Assembly (NCBI RefSeq): GCF_964275005.1
Contig: NC_092701.1
Span: 12,358,288-12,422,287, forward strand
Direction: 5' to 3'
DNA from: Diadema setosum
Lineage: Eukaryota > Echinodermata > Echinoidea > Diadematoida > Diadematidae
Length of the DNA stretch: 64,000 nucleotides
Shown: positions 1-11,960 of the stretch, one piece after another
How positions within the stretch are numbered: position 1 is the first letter of the stretch
How the letters are laid out: every line of letters starts with the position of its first letter
Translations under genes and position numbers: made by a program
Notes under the pieces: generated by a model
What the model was told of the DNA's origin: nothing
Seen by the model: only the letters and a program-made list of their open reading frames with translations
Databases searched by the model: none

Positions 1-320
1 GTGTGCGTGACTGTCACTGCATGTGTGTAACATTGAGAAAAACCCCGACTAGAATTTTCAAGGAGCAAAACGAGGTGTTAATGTAGACACAGGTTTGATT
101 CCAGTGACTGGTGCTACTGTAAAAGTGGTTTCTTTCACATACAGAAACTTTGGCGGTTTCCATTGGTGCCGACTTTTTCGCGTGTTTAAATTCGCGGTAG
201 GTAATGATAGCGTTGTAACAAGCGACGAGTTCAAAACATTTCTGCATGATGTTAAATTCGTGGTTCAACCTCAAAGCGAAAATAAAACCACCGCGAAAGA
301 AACCACTCTTACAGTAATTA
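1..320. other. PRPF38B downstream intron, no coding signal
   Basis: AT-rich DNA inside the PRPF38B transcription unit, between the exon at 971 and exons outside the window. I see no splice-supported coding sequence and no Arg/Ser-rich frame here. Confidence 0.5.
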
Positions 321-826
321 CCTCCGCCAAGGGAGGAGGTTATGTTTTCGTTACCGTTGGTTTGTCTGTTCATTCGTTCGTTCATTAGTTAGTTAGTTTG
401 TCTGTGTGCAAAATAACTCAAAAAGTACCTAACGGATTGGGATGAAACTTGCAGGAAAGGTTGAGAATGACACAAGTACCAAACGATGAACTTTTGGTAG
501 TGATCCAAGAATTTTGGGGGAATTTATGAAGGATTTTTTATATTTTGGCAGGTAGGGTCAATGAACTTTGGAGTTGAGGCTGCGCGTATTTGAGGTTTGC
601 ATGCGCGCACTATAAAGTGCGTGCTCTAGTTTCTGCTAGGGCGAGGCACGCCGTGCAGTTGAGGGTTTATGACGTAACAAAGGCTTCTATATTGGGAAAT
701 TGAGCGACTTTCTGCACACTATAAACACTTTCAGCATGGTGCCTAAGTACTTATGGGTGGAAATCACTGATATCTCTATGGAAGAACAAGATCAGCGGTG
801 GAAATGAGCTGCATGCTTGGCGGAGG
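321..826. mobile_element. inverted-repeat element with CCTCCGCCAA termini
   Basis: Begins with CCTCCGCCAA (321-330) and ends with its reverse complement TTGGCGGAGG (817-826), about 0.5 kb apart. The interior has no supported reading frame. It lies in a PRPF38B intron. The termini resemble the CCTCCGCC ends of the 25.5-26.5 kb element. Non-autonomous DNA transposon or fragment; superfamily unknown. Confidence 0.5.
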
Positions 827-970
827 TCTGCGCTCTCAGAGTGCTTCTCTAGTTACACACTGTAAAGCAGTTTGAGAGCACATAGAAGAAGAGTGCTACT
901 CAAACAGAAAACCAAACATACACAAAGAACGATGAATTATTATCATTCTTTGTCATTATTACTGTCTTAC

Positions 971-1093
971 CTTCATGACAGGAACTGGAATGCGTGGGAA
1001 GAGGGTTGAATGCCACTCCAGCTTGGTCAAGAAGTGTCTCAGCATCTGACCGATGGTCATTGGATTTCCTCCACCAGCCTTGGGGTCAATCTC
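971..1093 (-). CDS. PRPF38B: PRPF38B coding exon 5 (last in window)
   Basis: Forty-one codons, ATGCAG acceptor and GTAAGA donor, phase 0. Encodes EIDPKAGGGNPMTIGQMLRH, then FLTKLEWHSTLFPRIPVPVM and K, the end of the conserved PRP38 core. The intron before it is about 4.2 kb and carries repeats. The next exon lies left of position 1. Confidence 0.93.
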
Positions 1094-4000
1094 CTGCATG
1101 GCATTGGGTTCAATGTGGACGGAGAGGGAGAGGAAAAACAAAGACGAGATTGAGATTGAGATTGAGAGTTACTGATACAGAGAGTGGTTACAAATGAAGA
1201 ATGAGTCTTTTTGCATGCACTCAGAAATGTCACAATTTTCAACTTTGGGTTGTACATTTTTTTCTCAGTTTCAGATGCTATGATCAAAAGATACAAAAAC
1301 CATGAAATAAACAATGATTTCTCTGTCATATTTGACAAATTTGACAGAAATACATCTTTTGCCGATGAACTGTAAAACACAAAAAAGTCATGTCCAACAG
1401 CCTTTAAAAATAGTGTGACATAGAGCAAAGTAGATTTTTTTTCTTTGTTGTCCCTTTTTCAATGAAATGTGTCAACCAAGTCTTTCTACCCTTATTCTTT
1501 TAATCCCACACTAATCTGAAGCTATGACAGGTACTATATGAAATACTTCTTTGACCTATCCCGCAGCACTGGAACAAATGAGAACTCTCAAGGAGACAAA
1601 CACTGGAGGAACATAACAGAAAGATAAGTTTTGTGACCCGATTCTCAAATATTTCAGAGAGAACAAAAGCTGGGCTGGCCATAGTATATCCATTGCATGC
1701 GGCAGGATACCCAGAAGGACGCGAGTCCACATTATAACCTCTCTCTCCGATTAACTGTGTGCTTACGAACGCTCATCCGCAGACGGCGGGCGAAGCACGC
1801 AAGAGGCAAAGGGCAGGTGTTGTCTGAGATGTCACCACCTGGTATAAAACACATGAAAGGCAGCATTGATGATGTACAGTGGTCAGAAAAAGCGAGTGCT
1901 ATCTACAGTTAAACATTACAACAAAAATAGAGAGTCGTAAACCTACAACTTTTTCCTGTCATCATAATGTATTTTCAAGTAACAATATAACTGTATCACT
2001 TAACTGTGGCTTTCTTTTTTTTTTGATATAAATTTCGGTGATATGAATAGGACACCATTTTATCTTATGAGCACTGTCTTCATTTATAACTAGTACTACG
2101 CTCTTCATTTATAACTAGTACTACGCTCTTCATTTATAACCAGTACTACGCTGTTTGAAATGTGAACACAGTAGAGGCAATGCTGAAAAACAAACGCACG
2201 GTGTTTCATACCTACGTATCACTTGCAAAACTGATATACAAAGGATCCAAGTGCTGTGCTATGACAAGTCCACATATTGGCTAGGTATGTACTGTGAAAT
2301 AATCAATGTCTGTCAATCGACCTATAATACTATAATGAAATACCTAGCTTGATGAAATTTTATTCTTATTAAGTCCTTTCATCAGATCTGTAATGCTACT
2401 ACTACTACTACTACTACTACCACCATTTATAATAGTAATAGTAATAGTAATAGTAATAATAATAATGATAATGATGATGATAATGATGATGATAATAATA
2501 ATAACAATAATAATAATAGTAATAATAGTAATAAAAATAATAATAATAATAACAATAATAACAATAATAACAATAACAAAACAACAGTAATTATGATAAT
2601 GACAATAATACCAAAAAAGGTAATAATCATTAAAAAAAAAAGAAAGGAATACGACTGGCTGTGGAGGACATGATGGACCACTACATTAATCATGATAGTC
2701 ATCTGCAAATGCATGAAATTATGACTTCCTAATTCCCAAAACCTTAGCGCCCCCCCCCCCAAAAAAAAAAAAAAAAGAACAGATAAGATTCAAACAAGGT
2801 TTACATATTTTGAGCAATAGCACATTCCAACTGAATAATTATATCTTTACCAGAGAGCAAGGACCATCAGACAGTTGCGCTGCAATTTCATGACTACTAC
2901 AGAAAAAGAACACATCCAAGCACCTTCTGCCATTCACTCCAAGTCTATGGCACTATAAGACAGATATCCTTAGCGCGAGAGCTGTAAAATAAATCTAGTC
3001 ATCAACAGTTATCAATATTCACTCTCAAACATATGCAACACACTTTGACACAGACAGCCTATTCTGGTCCCTGAAAAGTATCTTTGCAACTTCCAAGTAG
3101 CTTCCTCAAATCCTCCCCATTACCTTTTTTTTTTTCCTTCTTTCTTTCTACCATTGCCAATGGAGTATGACACAGAGTACATCAATATCCCACTGTTTAT
3201 GACCTTTTCACATCATCTCAACATAGAATCAGTCATCTACACTCACAAATTATATATGTGACCCTGCACCTCAAAACAAACAAAAAGTCGCCAGACACGA
3301 ATTTTTAGTTAAGACCATATTCTGAAAGAGCAGACTTTAAGCTTTAAAATGATGTATAACTCAAATCAAATGGACTCTCCTAACCTATCTAAATATTGGA
3401 AAGAAAGCACAAACTCAGGAAAAGTGTGAACTGAGAAAAGAGGCTCTGAAGTACAGTGTCTATTGAAGCCCTTAATCTTTACCAAACCGTGCTGGCTGTG
3501 CGATGAATGGGACAAAAAACAGGAAGTAAACCACCAGAGTAACAACAATGAAGGGATCATCAGATTAAACTGCAATTAAGCATGCCTCATTAACACATTC
3601 TGTCCATAAGTAATGCCAACTTTCAAAGCAGTAGCACTATCCTTTCAAAAGTTATTAGAGTTGAAAGTGAAGAGTGTGGACAAGGTTTTTCAGAAATGAA
3701 AAAGGGATTCTAAAGACACACATAATCACACTATTCTACCAAAAATGTTCAAGATAAACTGCTAAAAAACACACTTTCCAGCCTGTTTTATGATACCAAC
3801 TTTTAGCATAATATAAAAGAAGACCCGCTCTTTCCGAAAATATGAAAAAGTCAAGTTCGGCTAGGTTGACCCATTTCACTTATTTTTCAGTCCTCACGCA
3901 AAATCAGTGTGTGTGCGACTTTATGTTCGTTTTGAGGTGCACGGTCACATATATTCTTGAAACATCCTCTAGTCAGTGGTTCATACAATTCATTACAGTA

Positions 4001-7000
4001 AAAAAATAAAAAGAAAAAAGGCTATTCCTTGCTTTCATTTCTTCCAAATCTTCACAGGATTATAACCGATATGGCCCTTTTTTCTTTCTTTTTTTGTATT
4101 GGAATGAGGTGTATGGTATATGTAAAAGAGTGATCATCTTTTTTTCAAGCAATGCAGCATAAATGGTATCTACCTCCAGGACCCGAAGGAATAAAGGGCA
4201 CCACAGATGGAGAGCAAGCTCCAATACATTATGTTTTTCTTCTTTGAACACTTAATAATCTCAAACAAGTTTTACCACAGTGATGCTTTACTTTGATCTC
4301 AAGTTTTACTCCTCACCCCACAACACACAAATCCTGACTTGACTGATTAGCGGGTCATTTTTTTTTTTCGTCAGATTTTGAAGATCTCTGGAACGGTAAA
4401 CATCAGCTGGTGACATCTCAAAGAAGGACCCTTACAAGTTGTACCATGGTACGTACACCGCCTTACAACGCTCGCAATTCTACAAGGATTTCTCTACTTG
4501 GACCACACAACATAATGCCTGCTACGTCTACATCGGACTGGTATGAAGTATGCCAAACATGTACTTTCTTTTTGTATTTATGTATTTTTTTTGTTTATGT
4601 AAAGACATAGGACCCTCCCCCCCATCATTATTTCTCAGGATTTTCTGCTCTTTGAGAGAGGTTAAAGATGTCTAGGGTATATCTGCAATTTGCACAAGAC
4701 GGTATGAAGTGTTACCTTCAAGCAAACCTTAGCTTGAAAAGGTCATGCAAATTTCTTTTGGTCATTCCCTTGAAAGTATCATGTAAACAGAAGCTGGTAA
4801 TGCAGGCAATTCTCTACTCTTCATGTTTTATTATTTCCTCATCAAAAGTATACTTGCCAGCAATGCAGATTGATTTTATTTTCTATTCTTCTTTTCTTTT
4901 TTTTTCTTTTTTTGGTAGAGTCATGCACATACATAATTCACCAAAATAAAACAAAACAAAAAAATAATATGGTCTGTAGAATTTGTGTTCCTCTGCAGTG
5001 TATACATCTAAACCTAAACATAAAATAATATAAGGAAGTGCAGAGGCTTTCAGGATATAATACATCCTGGTGCCATGCTACACAAACTGCAGAATTACTG
5101 TGAGTGTGTGCATTTATCATTTGAGAGTATAAAAGTGAAAAAATGTAATCCACATTGCCCTGACAATCATAATTATTAACCTGATTTTTTTTCCAAGGGA
5201 TTCAACAATGTCTACAAATGCTATATCCCATACTTGACTTCAAAACAACATTTAGACTTGATAGACACACAGACACTGAATACTGCTGAGTGTTTTACAA
5301 ACCTCCTCGTCTTCCAAATATGGTTCATACCATTCCCATAAGTCCTGTGGTGGCTGTGTGTACCTGGGAGATGGAAAAAAGAGAAATGTTCTTTTCATTT
5401 ATCATCTGCATTTGCCGACATTAACAAAGTACAAACTTTATACTTCAAGAGTGATTTAAGAATAAGCTCCTCAATTCAGAGTACATGTACATGTACTTGG
5501 TAGTAATTCTTGGTGGGACAAAGAAGGGGGGTTAAAGGCCCCTTTACATCCAGTTCTGATCCTGTGAAATAGCATTCCATGCTGTTTTCAATCTAGGTCC
5601 TCACATCACATCCTCATGTCGTAAGTGCACTAATGTCTGACTGTTCATTATATTTTTGCTTGTTGTTAAATTTGCATTTCAACAGTGATTGGTGAAATTT
5701 GCTAAACGAAACACTCATGAAAATAACAGCTTTTACACTATGTCATTGTGAATAAAAAGTGAAGTGTCTAACCAACTTAACCAATTGAGGAAAAAAAAAG
5801 AAAAGTCATCTGGAAAACATGCACATGAGCTAATTACAAAGTGGCTTACTGTAACAGTGGAAAATTTTCGTGTGATTACATTTTCGCGCTCAGCCAGATA
5901 AGAGTTTCGTATGTTTTTAATTCCGTGGAACACGTGGCAAGCAAAAATATTTGAATGCTTTTATTTTCGTGCTAGTTTCTGGTTGCCAGAAATATGTGAA
6001 AATTTCCACTTTTACAGTATTTGGTCAACAGTAACAGTGTGGGTATTGCTGGTATGCATGTTGGTAGATTACCTTCAGCTTACCTGATGTAGATAAAGCC
6101 CAGAGCTCGGATGTAGGGCGAGTCTGAGTGCGTCAGTAGGCCAATCAGCTGCTTGCGAGTCAGTTTCAGCGTGTAGAGCTTGTACAGCAGACAGTAGGCT
6201 GAGGAGACAATTCCACCAGCCCCAACACCACGCACCTACAGAGTAGGAAGAAGAGTGGAAAAACAAATGAGATGATGAAATAAGATTTCATGGTTAAACA
6301 TATCACATTTTGCCAAACATGAGAATACACTCTAACCACAGTACACCAGGAAAAGAAAAGAAAAGAAAAGATCAAATAAAAGGAAAAATGGAAATCCTAC
6401 AGGTCCACAATGGATTCCAAACTGTGTTCCAAACAAAAGCAGCAGAGAAACAGTAGCCTGAGAAAGCTGTCTTCATGCAAATCCTGTGACACAAGGGACA
6501 CATCAGTTGATCATGCATTTTGTACAGGTATATGTTAGACAGAAAAAAAAAAATGCCTGAACTTCATTTTACACTATATCTGACTTGTATGATGTAATTC
6601 ACGCATACTTTTCATAGTTTGATCGAAGGAACTGACTTCCGCAAATGCAATTATAATTCATGTGGGTATGACAGTAGTTCCATAAATGTCCGACCATGAT
6701 GGCAACAAACATCCAAACAGACATTTTGATCAGCAAAATCAGCTGGGCGAGGAAGAGTTTTGAAGCAGACTTTTATCATACTCACCCCTCCACACATGCC
6801 GATCTGCCCAGAAGTTTGTCTGCTTCCCCTCTCCCATGGCTCCAAGTGTGCAACCTGCAGCGGAATTATTTAGGGTGGGTGCCAACAAACTAATCGTTAA
6901 TATGAATGCAGCCCTTAGCATAACAAATCATATTCAAACAAGATCCTGTACTCTACAGAGAAGCTCATTTTCAATTAAAGCGGAAACAAAACACACATAT

Positions 7001-7948
7001 AGACATTCTCAAAAATGTTACTTGTATTTCAAATTTGAACAAAAACTTTGTAAACTACCGGTACATGTATCACTAAGTTAATGAAGCTGATATAAGATTG
7101 ACAATGTAACTGTATGTTTAGTATACCAGTCTATACTCAATTCCCCACCTCCCTCCCCCTCCCCTCCACTGGTATATTGCGATGCATTTCACCATGGCAT
7201 TTCAAAAGATTTTCATTCGAGTGAGGTTAACACATCACATTCTGCAGTAAGTAGCTTGAGTACTGTACTTTATAAAGGTATTAGCCCACATTTGTAAACC
7301 TGCAGCAATTGGTCTCATAGTTAGCATGGAGTTTGGGTATGATTGCAGCAACACCTGTGCAAAATTTTGTTCCAATTAGTCCATTACTTTCATAAAAATA
7401 AATGAAAATGCACCGTAATCCGTATGCATGCGTATAACGCTCGCTAGCTCCGGTCCACGTACGTGTTACATGTACAATGTACGTAGCTATAGCCCGCGCT
7501 CGTAATTCGATTTTGGGTCGGGTTGACCCGGTTTGAAAATTTATTTTAAAACGATGATTTTCTCTCTTTTATCGAATGGTATAGACAAAGAGCGACAGGT
7601 GAGGTATGTTACTGTTATAACTTGTACTTGAAGTCATATTGGACCTGTTTTATGCAGTTTTGATTTTCGTGGGTTTGCAAATGTGGGCTAGTACCTTTAA
7701 AGACATGTGATGAAGATGATATCAAGCATTTTTAGTCATCTCAAAAGAGAAAAGGTCAAGAAAGAATGGCACCTACCTCCGCCCCTTACCTTGTAGTAAA
7801 TTTCATCTATGACTTCATGGTATGTCTTGAGCTTGAAAAGGTCGTTCTTGAAGTAGGGCGAGGACTGGATGTTGGTCAGGATGAGGGAATTTAGGTTCAT
7901 GGAAGCGTGGTTGCCCCACAGAGGTAGTGTATTGCTCTTTGGTGGCAT
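971..7948 (-). CDS. PRPF38B: PRPF38B pre-mRNA-splicing factor 38B, five N-terminal coding exons (3' partial)
   Basis: PRPF38-family proteins are U4/U6.U5 tri-snRNP-associated spliceosome factors acting in the nucleus during activation. Coding pieces in transcript order are 7948-7790, 6854-6786, 6235-6084, 5363-5303 and 1093-971. Every junction has GT donor and AG acceptor and the phases (0,0,2,0) join cleanly into 188 codons. The product reads through the PRP38 domain: LPLWGN and NLNSLILTNI near residues 8-27, LKTYHEVIDEIYYK at 40-53, EPWERGSRQTSGQIGMCGG at 58-76, LTRKQLIGLLTHSDSPYIRA around 100-119, then TQPPQDLWEWYEPYLEDEE, KAGGG and TIGQMLRHFLTKLEW. This order and wording match vertebrate PRPF38B rather than PRPF38A (B-type GGVRGVG and KAGGG segments). 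The family's long Arg/Ser-rich tail is missing because it lies left of the window. The start is the first ATG after an in-frame TGA about 60 bp upstream; an extra 5' exon is possible because vertebrate proteins have a longer low-complexity N-terminus. Confidence 0.93.
2077..2151. repeat. 25-bp unit tandem repeat, three copies
   Basis: Three head-to-tail copies of a 25-bp unit beginning TCTTCATTTATAACTAGTAC, starting at 2077, 2102 and 2127. The third copy differs by one base (ACCAG for ACTAG). Lies in the large PRPF38B intron. Confidence 0.85.
2395..2640. repeat. trinucleotide-rich low-complexity tract
   Basis: A CTA run followed by degenerate AATAGT, AATAAT, GATGAT and AACAAT trinucleotides, with an A-rich end. 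Long Ile/Met-rich or Leu-rich open frames here come only from the repeat and are not genes. Confidence 0.9.
3254..3955. mobile_element. 0.7-kb inverted-repeat transposon (TATGTGACC ends)
   Basis: The left end reads TATGTGACCCTGCACCTCAA and the reverse complement of the right end reads TATGTGACCGTGCACCTCAA, one mismatch in 20, with similarity continuing through AACRAACA. The flanks are TA-rich, so the exact target duplication is unclear. No transposase frame; non-autonomous element in a PRPF38B intron. Confidence 0.7.
5303..5363 (-). CDS. PRPF38B: PRPF38B coding exon 4
   Basis: A 61-nt exon completing an Arg codon from exon 3, then YTQPPQDLWEWYEPYLEDEE. The donor is GTTTGT, a weaker GT site. 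The phase is consistent with the flanking exons. Confidence 0.88.
5849..6017. mobile_element. 169-bp TA-flanked MITE, CTGTAA..TTACAG ends
   Basis: Terminal repeats CTGTAACAGTGGAAAATTTT and, reversed, CTGTAAAAGTGGAAATTTTC. TA dinucleotides flank both sides (5847-5848 and 6018-6019), the Tc1/mariner-type target duplication. It lies about 70 bp downstream of PRPF38B exon 3 (6084). A second family member is at 35633-35842. Confidence 0.7.
6084..6235 (-). CDS. PRPF38B: PRPF38B coding exon 3
   Basis: A 152-nt exon, TAG acceptor, GTAAGC donor, ending in phase 2. Encodes VRGVGAGGIVSSAYCLLYKL followed by LTRKQLIGLLTHSDSPYIRA and LGFIYI, near-identical to other animal PRPF38B proteins. Confidence 0.94.
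6786..6854 (-). CDS. PRPF38B: PRPF38B coding exon 2
   Basis: A 69-nt exon, 23 codons, phase 0 on both sides, between CTGCAG acceptor and GTGAGT donor. Encodes VAHLEPWERGSRQTSGQIGM and CGG, the signature block of PRP38 proteins. Confidence 0.92.
7276..7696. mobile_element. 421-bp MITE, AGGTA..TACCT ends, TTAA-type flank
   Basis: The left end is AGGTATTAGCCCACATTTG and the reversed right end is AGGTACTAGCCCACATTTG, one mismatch in 19. TTAA follows the right end; the matching left site is a decayed ATAA. TTAA targets and AGG termini suggest a Kolobok- or piggyBac-like non-autonomous element. It lies in PRPF38B intron 1. Confidence 0.65.
7790..7948 (-). CDS. PRPF38B: PRPF38B coding exon 1
   Basis: Fifty-three codons from ATG (7948-7946) to a GTAAGG donor. 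Encodes the N-terminal PRP38 segment including LPLWGN, ILTNIQSSPYF and TYHEVIDEIYYK. A CAG at about 7984-7986 could be an acceptor, so an upstream exon cannot be excluded. Confidence 0.88.
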
Positions 7949-8226
7949 TGCGAGTGCCTTTACATCAAACCAGCGGACACTGCATTCAATACAAAGAGAA
8001 GAAACAACATTTCAGTGCAAACATAAAAAAAAAAACATTTTCAGTCATGAACTACAAGGTAAATCTTGTAAAAAATCAGCACCAATGTTCAACCTCCCAT
8101 GCCAAAATTTGACACTGCGCAAGAGCATAAGTTTCTACCTATGTACACGTATAGGCCTAACGTTACATGTAGGCGGTGGTTGAATCTTGGATAGTGTTAT
8201 GGCAGGCCTCGAATTAACCGACGGCC

Positions 8227-8248
8227 ACCGACGGCCATGGCCGTCGGT
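8227..8248. repeat. 22-bp perfect palindrome near hAT-like left end
   Basis: Core CCGACGGCCATGGCCGTCGG extended by one paired base on each side, centred on CCATGG. It lies 24 bp inside the terminal repeat, a usual place for transposase-binding or hairpin sequence. No right-end counterpart is seen. Confidence 0.85.
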
Positions 8249-8967
8249 GCCCCTCTCGTTGGCCGCAATGCCCTTTCTTCCGTGATCAAAGTTACGGCCA
8301 AAAAAAATGTGCCCTTTTTCTTGTGGCCGTGGTGCCCTTTTAGAATGAAAGTTCTTGTTTATGACGTATAATATGCCCTTTCTAAAAGTCTACACTTCAA
8401 TAAGCTTGAACAAATTTCCTCATCTCAAATATCATACCTTCTGTTCAGTTCACTCGCGTCCCAATATATCTGATTCAAACTCAACGAGACAACGTGTACG
8501 TTACGTACACTTGTACTTATGTACGTACGGTACGGCCGACCGGCTTTGACCGTTCCGACTGCCTCCGAGTCCGCAGCGCAGCGGCCATAGAGTTACTAGC
8601 TAGGTAGTGTATTCGTAGTGTGCCCGCGCGTACGTACGGAAGTACATTGATGGTGTCTGTACGTCGAGTGTCGCAATCAGCGGTTGAGCGCGTTGGGTGG
8701 GTGCAGTATGTGCATGCGTGTGTTACTGTGGGGAATTCGGCTATTACAATCGTCTGGAGCAAGTGGTCGCAAGCCATGTGCCAGGCATGTCGGACGGCTA
8801 TGAGAAATGCCATCTCTCTCGCTCTGCATTCATGCCCGCATGCTCAAAGTAAATGTGATCGAGGGCACGCATGCGAAAAAAGGTGAAATGAAATGTAAAA
8901 AAAATTGTGCAGATCCCCCACCCCTGTAACACTGTATGTGAACACGGGTTGGCTGGTTAGTTGAAAG

Positions 8968-9174
8968 TGTTCCTCAAAGTGCCCTTTTTGTTCCTCAAAG
9001 TGCCCTTTTGTTCCTCAAAGTGCCCTTTTTGTTCCTTAAAGTGCCATTTTCGTTCCTCAAAGTGCCCTTTTCGTTCCTCAAAGTGCCCTTTTCGTTCCTC
9101 AAAGTGCCCTTTTCGTTCCTCAAAGTGCCCTTTTTGTTCCTCAAAGTGCCCTTTTTGTTCTTAAAACTGCCCCT
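8968..9174. repeat. 21-bp GTTCCTCAAAGTGCCCTTTT minisatellite
   Basis: About nine to ten head-to-tail copies of a 21-bp unit with one-base length or substitution changes. Because 21 is divisible by three, two frames stay open as KVPFSFL-type heptads; these are repeat artefacts. Related GTGCCCTTTT words also occur at 8280-8345, 9340-9440 and 12120-12210. Confidence 0.88.
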
Positions 9175-9559
9175 TAGGAAAAAGTGTGCCCCCCTTTACA
9201 GGAAAAAAGGGGCACCTTCAAAGAAAAAAGGGCACATTTAGTTGATCCTCCAAAAGGGTGGAGGGGCTATGTGTACCCCTGCCCCCCCCCCCCCCCCTCC
9301 CCGGAGAGCTGCCCCTGTGCTCCTTCCAGGCCCCTTTTTGTACTTTCAGTTGCCCTTTCTAGTGCAAAATCGGTCCCATTCTCCTAAAAAGGGGGCACAT
9401 ATTGATGGTGCCCCAAAAAGTATGGGGGGGGGGGGGTATGTGCCCCCTGCCCCTGTTTTTGTAAATCCGAATATTCTAACGTTGATTATTCCGAAGCGGT
9501 ATTAAAACCAGGGCCCTTTCTAAAAAGATTTATTACAGTGCAACTAATGATGGAACTCA

Positions 9560-11110
9560 AAAAATGAAATGTAGGTGATATCAAATCACACGCAACTTTT
9601 GCATTTAAACGCAATTGCGTTGCTGAAAAGACTTGCGTTTGATAATCATATGAAACTAGAAAATAATTGTTACGAACCTGAAACTCAACTGCGTTTAAAC
9701 GCAACTCTAAAAATCAAATGCAAGTCCATCAAATCACACGCAACGATGTATTTAAACGCAAGAGCGTTGCAGAGAAGACTTGCGGTTTTTGTACGAAACT
9801 AGAAACTGCGTTTAAATAAATCTCTATACATCTACGGAAATGACGGAAGTGCGTTATTGTTGAAAAGACTTGCATTATTTTTTTTTCATTTCGTAAGCAA
9901 AATTAAAAATTAAACGCAACTCTGAAAATCAAATGCAAGTCCATCAAAACACATGGCACGCTAAAAAGACTTGCGTTTGATAATCACACGAAACTAGAAA
10001 ATTGTAGGAAACTTAAAGTCAATTGCGTTTAAACGCAACACTAAAAATCAAATGCAAGTCCATCAAATCGCACGGAACGCTGAAAGACTTGCGTTTAATA
10101 ATCATACGAAACTAGAAAATTGTAGGGACCTTTTTTTTTTTTAACTCAATTGCGTTTAAACGCAACTCTAAAAATCAAATGCAAAGAGTCCATCATATCA
10201 CACGTAACGCCGTATTCAAACGCAAGTGCGTTGCAGAGAAGACTTGCGGTTTTTGTACGAAACTATAAGAAACTGTGTTTAAACGCATCTCTAAACATCT
10301 ACGGAAGTGTGTTATTATTTAAAAGACTTGCATTATTTTTTATTTCGTAAACAAAATTACAAATTAAATGCAACTGGTATGCAAATTGTAGGGAACTTTT
10401 TTTTTAAACTCGCGTTTAAACGCAACTCTGAAAATCAAATGCAAGTCCATCAAAACACATGGCACGCTGAAAAGACTTGCGTTTGATAATCAGACGAAAC
10501 TAGAAAATTGTAGGAAACTTAAACTCAATTGCGTTTAAACGCAACACTAAAAATCAAATGCAAGTCCATCAAATCACACGGAACGCTGAAAGACTTGCGT
10601 TTGATAATCACACGATACTAGAAAATTGAAGGGAACTATTTTTTTTAACTCAATTGCGTTTAAACGCAACTCTAAAAATCAAATGCAAGTCCATCAAATC
10701 ACGTAACGCTGTATTCAAACGTAAGAGCTTTGCAGAGAAGACTTGCGGTTTTTGTACGAAACTATATAAGAAATTGCGTTTAAACGCATCTCTAAACATC
10801 TACGGAAGTGTGTTATTGTTTAAAAGACTTATCGTAAGCAAAATTAAAAATTAAACGCAATTCTGAAAATCAAATACAAGTCCATCAAATCACACGGAAC
10901 GCTGAAAAGACTTGCGTTTGATAATAACTCAAAACTAGAAAATTATTGTATGAAATTTAAACTCAATTGCGTTTAAACGCAACTCTAAAAATCAAATGCA
11001 AATCTGTTTTTAAAACGCAAGAGCGTTGCAGAAAAGACTTGCGGTTCTTGTCCGAAACTAGAAACTGCGTTTAAACGCATAAAAATGTACGGAAGTGCGT
11101 TATTGATGAA
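9560..11110. repeat. satellite built on the palindrome TTGCGTTTAAACGCAA, higher-order structure
   Basis: About ten perfect or near-perfect copies of the 16-bp palindrome TTGCGTTTAAACGCAA (around 9688, 10025, 10149, 10270, 10410, 10529, 10647, 10776, 10966 and 11066), each within a block that also carries ATCAAATGCAAGTCCATCAA and AAGACTTGCG. Blocks are roughly 100-130 bp, and the pattern repeats at about 500 bp (10025 matches 10529, 10149 matches 10647). Short Arg/Asn-rich open frames across it are not genes. It lies wholly inside the hAT-like element. Confidence 0.85.
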
Positions 11111-11934
11111 AATTTTTTATTTCGTAACGGAACTTTCGCCGTGACCGAACTTAGTCTGCACTTGCAGTGAAAAGACATCGCAACATTTACACGTTTCAAA
11201 CTACCGAAACGCATGCTGCTTCACAAAATGTCAATGAAAAAAATGATAACGAATTATTGTTAAAGTTCGCTATGCCGAAGTTTTAAATCTCAGTCCAAAG
11301 TTAAATTAGTCCGACAATGGTAAGAGGTTTGTTACTTTTGTTATAGTAGTCCGAAAGATGTCGTTTTCGGATGAACAAACTTTTCTTCTTATTATTTCAG
11401 ACAGGCCCGCGCCGTACAGAGCGGTAGTTATAATGTTGCGAATCGGAGCGCGAGAACAATTCATTTTCAGAGTATGGCAATACAAATTTAAGCAGAACAA
11501 ATATGGTGACTTAGGGAAGGAAAATCACACATATTTCAACTCAGTCGGCACTGAAAAATAATCTCGACAGAATCATGCGAAATCACACGCATATCTTCCC
11601 AGCAACGCACTTGAATTTAAATCGCAAAGTTTAATTAAATTTTGGGGAATTTGCCTTTGATATTTCAAATCAAGTTTAAAACGGTAAGTGTCTAGAAACG
11701 GGCCTATAGGTTTCCGATCCCGCTCTCTCAAAATCTCTCTAGAGATTTGGGAATTGTGCATTGTCGTTACTAACCCGCGCAAGATTTATGCATGAACTAA
11801 AACATAATTGTTGCTCATGTCAGTAGGCATGTTTTGGCGTCAAAAGGAGTAGGATATATGGGTAGCGATCCGCATCGTGATCCAAATCTATACTCTGTAC
11901 AGAGGAAATTAATTTTCATTTATAAGTCGACAAA

Positions 11935-11960
11935 ATGTCGACTTACGCGTAAGTCGACAT
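11935..11960. repeat. 26-bp perfect palindrome with GTCGAC arms
   Basis: A fully symmetric palindrome centred on ACGCGT with GTCGAC on both sides and AT/AT at the tips. Additional GTCGACTTACGCG-type words occur at 11926-11931 and 11996-12011, giving a cluster near the right end of the hAT-like element. Confidence 0.85.

Noticed and set aside
2393..2762. Long Ile/Met-rich and Leu-rich frames
   Set aside because: Pure translation of trinucleotide microsatellite. The same applies to 44104-44397.
9008..9241. Open frames with repeated KVPFSFL or CSSKCPF heptads
   Set aside because: They arise because a 21-bp minisatellite is divisible by three; no start context, splice sites or family match.
9560..11110. 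CRISPR-like array of spaced palindromes
   Set aside because: The spaced palindromes belong to longer diverged satellite units with similar intervening sequence, in an animal genome; there are no unique spacers or cas genes.
11358..11561. 67-codon frame MSFSDEQTFLLI... as a transposase exon
   Set aside because: Short, no hAT catalytic or BED motifs and no neighbouring coding sequence; too weak to call.
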